From an uncultured Clostridia bacterium (lineage in GTDB: Bacteria > Bacillota > Clostridia > Christensenellales > Borkfalkiaceae): DNA of 34,130 nucleotides. The stretch covers positions 1 to 34,130 of the forward strand of contig CALVPY010000024.1 of NCBI GenBank assembly GCA_944354535.1, given 5' to 3'. The position numbers and the translations under genes were made by a program. Of the stretch, positions 25,657-31,574 are shown in pieces (positions within the stretch are counted from its first letter, which is position 1; every line of letters begins with the position of its first letter). The notes beneath the pieces are model-generated. The model ran no database searches. It had not been told where the DNA came from and was given only the letters and a program-made list of their open reading frames with translations.

Positions 25657-27042
25657 TCACAATTCTCCCGTCAGCGCGGCAAGCGCCGTCTCCCGCGTGC
25701 CCAAAAGCCACACGGCGGGGGAGAGCATCCGCCCTTCGCCCGCGCCGCCCGCCGAGCCCGCGCCGCCCAAAATAGCCGCGCCGACCAACACGCCCGCCGA
25801 GTCGGCGCCGCCCAAGCTCCAACGCTCGGGCTCGTCGAACAAGCTCATCTGCCGCGCCTCGTCCTGGCGGGCGCCCAACGCAAGCAGCCCCTTCACGGCG
25901 CGCTCATCCTTGGCGCCCAGGTACTTCCCTTTGCAGGTGATGAAGTGCTTCGCCCGTTTCAGGACGATGCGCATCCGCTTCAGGTCGCCGAAATCGAGCG
26001 CCGCATACCGCCTTGCCTCGGTGATCTTATACGCGCCTCTGCCGCCGATGCCCGGCACCCGCAGCAGCATCTCGAGGGGCGCGGTATTCACTTCCACGGG
26101 GAAACACTGCGGGTTTCTCAGCGCCCACGCGCACTTCGGGTCGTATTCGAGGGGCAGGTTTTCCCCCTCGGGCGCGATCTCCTCCGCCGTGAAGCCGTAA
26201 AAGCGGAGCAGCCAGTCCGCCTGATAGAGGCGGTGCTCCCTCAGCTGCCCCACGGGGAGCGTCGGCAGCAGACTGTCCTGCACGACGGGCACATAGGAAG
26301 AATAGTACACGCGTTTGAGCCCCATCTTGTGATAGAGCGCCTCGGAAAGCCGCACGATGCGGCTGTCGGGCTCGGGGCTCGCGCCCACGATGAGCTGCGT
26401 CGTCTGCCCCGCGGGCAAAAAATGCCCCTTCTTGTGTTCTTCTTTGAATTCTGCCTTCTCCTTCACGAGCTGCCGCATGGGGGAGAGCAAGCTCTCCGTC
26501 GATTTCTGCGGCGCCAAAAGTTTCAAGCTCGCCTCGGTGGGGAGCTCCAAGTTATAGCTCATGCGGTCGGCGTATTTCGCGGCTTCCGAAACGAGCCCCG
26601 CATCCGCCCGCGGGATGCCTTTCAGGTGGATATACCCGTGAAAGCGGTACTTGGTGCGCAGCAGTCTGACGGCGGCGAGCAGCCGCTCCATCGTAAAGTC
26701 GGGCGTCTTTTCCACGGCGGAGGAGAGGAACAGCCCCTCGATATAGTTGCGCTTGTAAAAGTCGAGAGTCAGCTCGGCGATCTCTTCGGGCGTTGCGGAA
26801 GCGCGCGGCACATCGGCGTCCGCACGGTTGGGGCAGTAGCGGCAGGAATAGATGCAGCGGTTGGAGAGCAAGATCTTCAGAAGGGAGATACATCTCCCGT
26901 CGGGCGTGAAGGAATGGCAGCACCCTGCGGGCGCCGCGTTGCCCATGCCGCCGCCGTTTGTTCTGCCGCTCCCCGAAGAGGAGCAGGAAACATCGTATTT
27001 TGCCGACTCCGTCAGGATTTTCAGCTTTTCCTCCGAGATCAT
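25657..27042 (-). CDS. Putative DNA modification/repair radical SAM protein (TIGR03916-like) with C-terminal extension
   Basis: A 461-residue protein. The cluster motif is C63-x3-C67-x2-C70 (CIYSCRYCPNR), with extra N-terminal cysteines (C20, C41, C42, C51) typical of this family. The middle carries the radical SAM barrel (GLFLSSAVEKTPDFTMERL) and the C-terminal part has a helix-hairpin-helix, LRVPGIGGRGAYKI, suggesting DNA binding. The family normally ends soon after the LSLFD-like motif, here QMSLFDEPERW ending at residue 408. A further 53 residues form a Gly/Ala-rich tail. The ATG at 27042 is preferred because an upstream frame would lie inside a consensus promoter. Four bases separate it from the TIGR03915-like gene, with which it forms an operon. 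Confidence 0.85.
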   Translation of the reverse strand: MISEEKLKILTESAKYDVSCSSSGSGRTNGGGMGNAAPAGCCHSFTPDGRCISLLKILLSNRCIYSCRYCPNRADADVPRASATPEEIAELTLDFYKRNYIEGLFLSSAVEKTPDFTMERLLAAVRLLRTKYRFHGYIHLKGIPRADAGLVSEAAKYADRMSYNLELPTEASLKLLAPQKSTESLLSPMRQLVKEKAEFKEEHKKGHFLPAGQTTQLIVGASPEPDSRIVRLSEALYHKMGLKRVYYSSYVPVVQDSLLPTLPVGQLREHRLYQADWLLRFYGFTAEEIAPEGENLPLEYDPKCAWALRNPQCFPVEVNTAPLEMLLRVPGIGGRGAYKITEARRYAALDFGDLKRMRIVLKRAKHFITCKGKYLGAKDERAVKGLLALGARQDEARQMSLFDEPERWSLGGADSAGVLVGAAILGGAGSAGGAGEGRMLSPAVWLLGTRETALAALTGEL

Positions 27043-27048
27043 GCCTTC

Positions 27049-27077
27049 ATTATAGCACGCGGCTCGCCCATTGTCAA
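27049..27077 (-). promoter_or_regulatory. Full-consensus promoter of the radical SAM operon, probably leaderless
   Basis: On the minus strand TTGACA (27077-27072), 17 bases and TATAAT (27054-27049), identical to the sigma-A consensus. The ATG (27042) begins seven bases after the end of the -10, where transcription should start. Confidence 0.8.
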
Positions 27078-27109
27078 ACAAATGTTTGATAAAATTTCGT
27101 GCGCGCCTC

Positions 27110-27138
27110 TTGCCAATCGCCGTAAGATATGCTATAAT
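27110..27138 (+). promoter_or_regulatory. Promoter of the two-component operon
   Basis: TTGCCA (27110-27115), 17 bases and TATAAT (27133-27138), with TGC before the -10. The leader of about 105 bases would carry the palindromes at 27160-27213. A second TATAAT lies at 27216-27221 without a good -35. Confidence 0.7.
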
Positions 27139-27159
27139 ATCAAAAAGAAAGTCATTCTT

Positions 27160-27213
27160 GTGAACATTTCACGAAAAATTCACCCCGCGATGAAGTTCTC
27201 TTTATCACGCGGG
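27160..27213 (+). promoter_or_regulatory. Possible response-regulator operator and leader hairpin
   Basis: GTGAAcatTTCAC (27160-27172) is a palindrome, and TTCAC recurs exactly 11 bases later (27179-27183), the spacing of OmpR-family direct repeats. A hairpin CCCGCG/CGCGGG with an inner TGA/TCA follows at about 27184-27213. Autoregulation is plausible but not shown. Confidence 0.35.
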
Positions 27214-27250
27214 TATATAATAAGGAAAACATTATGCGAGGAGGCGGAAG

Positions 27251-27919
27251 ATGAAAGTTTTGATCGTGGACGATGAGGAGATGATCCGTGCGGTGCTCCG
27301 GGAGTATATCGAATTTGAAGACGGCGAGGCGGATGAAGCGCAGGACGGCATGGAGGCGGTCAAAAAGGCGCGGGAAAACGATTACGACATCATTCTGATG
27401 GACGTAATGATGCCAAAGCTCGACGGCTTTTCCGCCGTCAAGGAGATCAGGAAATTCAAAAACACTCCCGTTATCATGCTCTCGGCGCGCGGCGAGGAGT
27501 ACGATAAGCTCTTCGGCTTTGAGATCGGCTCCGACGACTATGTGACGAAACCCTTCTCGCCCAAGGAGGTGATGGCGCGCATCCATGCGGTCATCAACCG
27601 CTCGCAGGGCGCGGCGGGCCCCAAGCGCGACGTGTACGAGTTTGAAGGGCTCAAGATCGACATGGTGGGGCGCAACGTCTATGTGGACGGCGAGCGCGCC
27701 GAACTCACCCCAAAAGAGTACGAACTGCTCTTTTACTTCGTGGAAAACCGCGGCGTGGCGCTCACGCGCGAGCGGCTCTTGAACCAGGTGTGGGGGTACG
27801 ATTTTTACGGCGACGACCGCACCGTCGATACGCACGTCAAGATGCTGCGCGGAAACCTCAAAGAATACCGCAAGTTCATCGTCACCCTGCGGGGGTTGGG
27901 ATATAAATTCGAGGCGTAA
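27251..27919 (+). CDS. OmpR/PhoB-family response regulator
   Basis: A 222-residue two-domain regulator. The receiver domain (1-115) has the acidic pair Asp7/Asp8, the phosphorylation site Asp51 in LMDVMMPKLDG, and the conserved Lys in VTKPFSPKE. The winged-helix DNA-binding domain (about 127-222) shows LTPKEYELLFYFVENRG and the DDRTVDTHVKMLRGNL recognition helix, ending GLGYKFEA. GAGGAGG precedes the start. The partner kinase gene begins two bases after the stop. The signal and regulon are unknown. Confidence 0.95.
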   Translation: MKVLIVDDEEMIRAVLREYIEFEDGEADEAQDGMEAVKKARENDYDIILMDVMMPKLDGFSAVKEIRKFKNTPVIMLSARGEEYDKLFGFEIGSDDYVTKPFSPKEVMARIHAVINRSQGAAGPKRDVYEFEGLKIDMVGRNVYVDGERAELTPKEYELLFYFVENRGVALTRERLLNQVWGYDFYGDDRTVDTHVKMLRGNLKEYRKFIVTLRGLGYKFEA

Positions 27920-27921
27920 AT

Positions 27922-29394
27922 ATGCCCGCTTTTCCGGCACGAAAAACGCGAAAGCCGCATAAAAAATTTCAGCCCAGGAGCTTCAACCTCAATCTCATCC
28001 TGTGGATGAGCTTTTCCGTCTTCACCATCGTCGTCATCGCTTTTTTCGCCGTCGTGCAGAACGTGCAGATCAAGTATCAGTACCGCGATCAGACGGAGCG
28101 CTCTTTACGCGAGGCGGGCGACGAGATCGTGCGCTGCGCCATCGAGGACAACATCTTTTTTCAAAGCGTCGACTTATCGCGCCGGCTGCTTGCCATTGCC
28201 AACCGCTACAACGTCAGCGTCTATCTCTTCACGGTGGACGGCAGGTTCGTCTTTCCCGAGAGCCCTGACGAAGATCCGGATGAATACGCCGCCCTCTATG
28301 AAGAGGTGCGCGAACTGATCGGGGACGGTCGGTTCGTTTCGCCCTACGATACGGGCGACGGCAGCTATGCCTATGCGATGCGCCTCGAGCTCGTGGGCGG
28401 AGATTGGTATCTGTATCTGAGCAGCTCCACCGAGCACATCACGCGCGTGATGAACGAGATGGGCTGGCTCTCCCTCATCACGGGTCTGTTTGCGGTGGCG
28501 CTCGCGTTCGTCGTCAGCGGGCTCGTCTCGATGGTCATAACAAAGCCCATCAGCGAGGTCGCCGAAAAGGCGAAGGAACTTGCCCGCGGCAATTACGAGG
28601 TCAACTTCGAGAGCGAATCGTACGCCTGCCTCGAAGTCAAGGAACTCTCCGAATCGCTGAGCCATGCGAGCGCGGAAATTTCCAAAGCGGACAAGATGCA
28701 GAAGGAGCTCATCGCCAACGTCTCGCACGATTTCAAGACGCCGCTCACCATGATCAAGGCGTATGCCTCCATGATCCGCGAAATTTCGGGCGACGATAAA
28801 GTCAAGCGCGATAAGCATGCGCAGGTCATCATCGAAGAAGCCGACCGCCTCGCCGCCCTCGTGGGAGACGTGCTCGACCTTTCCAAATTACAGGCGGGCA
28901 TCGAGAAGGAAGAATTTTCCGTCTTCAATCTCTCGGAGGACGTCTACGCCGTCACGAATCGCTTTGATTTCTATGTCGAGACAGAGGGCTACATCATCAA
29001 TACCGACATCGACGACGATCTTTACACCTTCGCGGCGCGCGGCAGGGTGGAGCAGGTCTTGTATAACCTCATCGGCAACGCCATCAGCTATACGGGCGCC
29101 GATAAGAGTATTCTGGTGCGGTTAAAGGCAGGCAAAGACTGCTCGCACTTTGAAGTCATCGATACGGGCAAGGGCATCCCCAAGGAGGAGCTTGACACCA
29201 TCTGGGATCGCTACTACCGCTCGAACGAGGCGCACAAGCGCTTGAAGCGCGGCACGGGGCTGGGGCTCTCCATCGTCAAGAGCATCCTCGTAAAGTACGG
29301 CATCCGCTTCGGCGTGAAGTCGGAGGTGGGGAAGGGCAGCTGCTTCTGGGTGGACTTCCCGCTCCCCAACGGCAGGGAAAACAAAACGAAATGA
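27922..29394 (+). CDS. Membrane sensor histidine kinase, partner of the upstream regulator
   Basis: A 490-residue kinase. TM1 lies at about 24-47 after a basic tail, an extracellular sensor region at 48-180 and TM2 at about 182-206, followed by HAMP (206-258). The HisKA phosphoacceptor is His269 in SHDFKTPL. The HATPase domain holds the N box (LYNLIGNAISYT), G1 (DTGKGIPKEE), F box region (IWDRYYR) and G2 (GTGLGLSI). SHDFKTPL instead of SHELRTPL is a common clostridial form. It presumably autophosphorylates and passes phosphate to Asp51 of the regulator encoded two bases upstream. A weak hairpin terminator follows. Confidence 0.95.
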   Translation: MPAFPARKTRKPHKKFQPRSFNLNLILWMSFSVFTIVVIAFFAVVQNVQIKYQYRDQTERSLREAGDEIVRCAIEDNIFFQSVDLSRRLLAIANRYNVSVYLFTVDGRFVFPESPDEDPDEYAALYEEVRELIGDGRFVSPYDTGDGSYAYAMRLELVGGDWYLYLSSSTEHITRVMNEMGWLSLITGLFAVALAFVVSGLVSMVITKPISEVAEKAKELARGNYEVNFESESYACLEVKELSESLSHASAEISKADKMQKELIANVSHDFKTPLTMIKAYASMIREISGDDKVKRDKHAQVIIEEADRLAALVGDVLDLSKLQAGIEKEEFSVFNLSEDVYAVTNRFDFYVETEGYIINTDIDDDLYTFAARGRVEQVLYNLIGNAISYTGADKSILVRLKAGKDCSHFEVIDTGKGIPKEELDTIWDRYYRSNEAHKRLKRGTGLGLSIVKSILVKYGIRFGVKSEVGKGSCFWVDFPLPNGRENKTK

Positions 29395-29398
29395 TTTC

Positions 29399-29424
29399 AA
29401 GGCCTCTCCCTTCGGAGGGGCCTT
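29399..29424 (+). terminator. Probable terminator after the sensor kinase gene
   Basis: AAGGCC and CTCC pair with GGAG and GGCCTT across a TTCG-type loop. The T-run is poor (TTGGGCTT), so termination may be partial. Confidence 0.55.
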
Positions 29425-29473
29425 TGGGCTTCCCGCCCCGCCCGATCCCGCCGCTCCGCGTATAAAGAAAGAG

Positions 29474-29502
29474 TTGACAAATTTTCGCGGATATGCTATA
29501 CT
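29474..29502 (+). promoter_or_regulatory. Promoter of the sufC-sufB genes
   Basis: TTGACA (29474-29479), 17 bases and TATACT (29497-29502) with TGC upstream of the -10. Predicted start near 29509. Confidence 0.85.
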
Positions 29503-29530
29503 GCTCCTTCGGAAAAAAGAGAGGAATTCT

Positions 29531-30253
29531 ATGTTAGAACTTCAGAATATCACCTTCGAAGTGGAGGAGAACGGCCAAAAAAAGCGCATCTTAAACGACG
29601 TCTCCCTCACGATCGACGAACGTTTCGTGGCGATCACGGGCCCCAACGGCAGCGGCAAGAGCACGCTCGCCAAGATCATTGCGGGCATCCTGACGCCGAC
29701 GGGCGGCAAACTCATCTTCAACGGGGAGGACATCACGCCTCTCTCCGTCACCGAGCGCGCAAGGCGGGGCATCTCGTTTGCCTTCCAGCAGCCTGTGCGT
29801 TTCAAGGGCATCACGGTCAAAGACCTCATCTCGCTCGCGGCGGGCAAGCACATCACGGTGGGGGAGGCGTGCGGCTATCTCTCCGAAGTGGGCCTCTGCG
29901 CGCGCGATTATATCGACCGCGAAGTCAATGCTTCTCTCTCGGGAGGGGAGCTCAAGCGCATCGAGATCGCGACCGTCCTCGCCCGCGGCACATCTCTTTC
30001 CGTCTTCGACGAACCCGAAGCGGGCATCGACCTCTGGAGCTTCCAGAACCTCATCTCGGTGTTCGAAAAAATGTACGCAAAATCGCAGGGGAGCATCGTC
30101 ATCATCTCCCATCAGGAGCGCATCTTAAACATTGCCGATAAGATCGTGGTGCTCTCTGCGGGCAAGATCGAGCGCGTCGGCACCCGCGAAGAAATTTTGC
30201 CCTCCCTTCTCGGCACGAGCGCCTGCCGCGCCTTGACGGACAAGTTACAATAA
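29531..30253 (+). CDS. sufC: SufC/SmsC-type ABC ATPase for Fe-S cluster assembly
   Basis: A 240-residue stand-alone ATPase. Walker A is GPNGSGKST at 37-45, the Q-loop is in FAFQQPVRFKG, the signature is LSGGELKRIEIATVLAR and Walker B is VFDEPEAGIDLWSFQNL, close to the SufC form. It would drive assembly with the SufB-like scaffold encoded next. Genomes with only sufC and sufB have been described as a minimal SUF-like system (SMS). The start has GAGG upstream and a strong promoter; a longer frame from 29474 runs through the promoter and is rejected. No sufD, sufS or sufU is in the window. Confidence 0.92.
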   Translation: MLELQNITFEVEENGQKKRILNDVSLTIDERFVAITGPNGSGKSTLAKIIAGILTPTGGKLIFNGEDITPLSVTERARRGISFAFQQPVRFKGITVKDLISLAAGKHITVGEACGYLSEVGLCARDYIDREVNASLSGGELKRIEIATVLARGTSLSVFDEPEAGIDLWSFQNLISVFEKMYAKSQGSIVIISHQERILNIADKIVVLSAGKIERVGTREEILPSLLGTSACRALTDKLQ

Positions 30254-30322
30254 GCGCGGAAAGCTCCTCGTCTCGGAGACGATCGCTTCCCGAAGCTGAC
30301 CTCAATTTTAAGGAAAATCAAT

Positions 30323-31243
30323 ATGGACGAATTGGAAAAAATGCTGTTGATGCAGGTGGCGGACCTGCACCGCGTGCCGGACGGCGCGTATAACATCCGC
30401 AAGAACGGCGAAGGGGACGGCCGCCGCAGCACCGACCGCATCCGCATCGAAGATCGGAAGGACGGCCACGCGGGCATCGACATCTTCATCGCCCCCAACA
30501 CCAAAAACGAGAGCGTGCATATCCCCGTCGTCATCACCAAGACGGACTACCGCGAGCGCGTGTATAACGATTTCTATGTGGGCGAGAACGCAGATGTCCT
30601 CATCATCGCGGGCTGCGGCATCCACAACTGCGGGGTGGAGACGAGTGAACACGCGGGCGTACACACCTTCCACATCGGCAAGGGCGCGAAGGTGCGCTAT
30701 GTCGAAAAACACTACGGCAGCGGCGACGGGAACGGCGAGAACATCATGAACCCCGCGACCGTCATCTTTCAGGAAGAGGACTCCCGCTTCGAGATGGAAT
30801 CGACGCAGCTCAAGGGCATCGACTCCACCGACCGCGAGACGACGGCGACCTTGAAGGCGGGTGCAGAGCTCGTCGTGCGCGAGAAGATCTTCACGCACGG
30901 CAAGCAGTTCGCGCGCACCAACTTCATCGTCGATCTCAACGGTGAGGGCGCGGGCGTCGATCTCGTGTCCCGTTCGGTGGCGGCGGACGATTCCCGCCAG
31001 ACGTTCGGTTCGCGCATCAACGGCAACACGGCTTGTCACGGGCATTCGGAGTGCGACGCCATCATCATGGACCGCGCCTGCGTGACGGCGGTGCCCGAAC
31101 TCACGGCGAACTGTATCGACGCCGAACTCATCCACGAAGCCGCCATCGGCAAGATCGCGGGCGAGCAGATCGTTAAGCTCATGACCCTCGGCCTCACCGA
31201 ACAGGAAGCCGAAGAGCAGATCATCAAGGGATTTTTGAGCTGA
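30323..31243 (+). CDS. sufB: SufB/SmsB-type Fe-S cluster scaffold
   Basis: A 306-residue SufB/SufD-family protein, much shorter than SufB proper (about 470) and of the size reported for minimal-system SmsB. The beta-helix core is seen around NADVLIIAGCGIHNCGVET to GAKVRYVEKHYG. The C-terminal family signature includes GHSECDAIIMD and AELIHEAAIGKIAGEQI. Candidate cluster ligands are the cysteines near CGIHNC and ACHGHSEC and the Glu/His of IHEA. It is separated from sufC by 69 bases with AAGGAAA before the ATG. The pair likely builds Fe-S clusters for enzymes such as the radical SAM proteins and fumarase nearby. Confidence 0.92.
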   Translation: MDELEKMLLMQVADLHRVPDGAYNIRKNGEGDGRRSTDRIRIEDRKDGHAGIDIFIAPNTKNESVHIPVVITKTDYRERVYNDFYVGENADVLIIAGCGIHNCGVETSEHAGVHTFHIGKGAKVRYVEKHYGSGDGNGENIMNPATVIFQEEDSRFEMESTQLKGIDSTDRETTATLKAGAELVVREKIFTHGKQFARTNFIVDLNGEGAGVDLVSRSVAADDSRQTFGSRINGNTACHGHSECDAIIMDRACVTAVPELTANCIDAELIHEAAIGKIAGEQIVKLMTLGLTEQEAEEQIIKGFLS

Positions 31244-31264
31244 TCGTTCACTCTTTAGCCGCGG

Positions 31265-31283
31265 AGTTTGCCCGTTTCAAACT
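31265..31283 (+). terminator. Weak hairpin after sufB
   Basis: AGTTTG pairs with CAAACT around a seven-base loop, followed by TTGCTG. An alternative CTTTG/CAAAG hairpin overlaps it. Termination strength is doubtful. Confidence 0.35.
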
Positions 31284-31331
31284 TTGCTGCGTCAAAGCGT
31301 GAAAAAAAGTATCGCTGCCCTGTAAAAACAG

Positions 31332-31360
31332 TTGACTTTCCCGCCGAAAAGCCGTAAAAT
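31332..31360 (+). promoter_or_regulatory. tRNA-Val promoter
   Basis: TTGACT (31332-31337), 17 bases and TAAAAT (31355-31360), with transcription predicted to begin about nine bases before the mature tRNA. Confidence 0.8.
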
Positions 31361-31375
31361 AAAATAGCTTTTTGC

Positions 31376-31452
31376 GGGGGCATAGCTCAGCTGGTTAGAG
31401 CGCACGCTTCACATGCGTGAGGTCACAGGTTCGAGTCCTGTTGTCCCCACCA
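31376..31452 (+). tRNA. tRNA-Val, anticodon CAC
   Basis: A complete cloverleaf: acceptor GGGGGCA with TGTCCCC (one G-U pair), D arm GCTC/GAGC, anticodon stem CACGC/GCGTG around TTCACAT with anticodon CAC reading GUG, T arm ACAGG/CCTGT with loop TTCGAGT, discriminator A and an encoded CCA. It has its own promoter and terminator. Confidence 0.95.
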
Positions 31453-31474
31453 AAGCCGCCGCAAGGCGTAACCA

Positions 31475-31504
31475 AAGCAGCTTGAGCAAGCTCAGGCTGC
31501 TTTC
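31475..31504 (+). terminator. Terminator of the tRNA transcript
   Basis: AAGCAGC (31475-31481) pairs with GCTGCTT (31496-31502), and the inner TGAGC pairs with GCTCA across AA. It is followed by TCTT. Confidence 0.75.
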
Positions 31505-31574
31505 TTCATGCGCGGGGCTGTTCTCTGCGCGCTCGTCCGCTCATATGCGGCAGCATTCTACCAATGGAGGAACT

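Noticed and set aside
25945-27276. 443-codon plus-strand frame
   Set aside because: Antisense to the radical SAM gene and running through two promoters; no domain.
31413-31574. 54-residue N-terminal extension of the M28 peptidase
   Set aside because: It starts inside the tRNA-Val gene and crosses the tRNA terminator; the ATG at 31575 has GGAGG.
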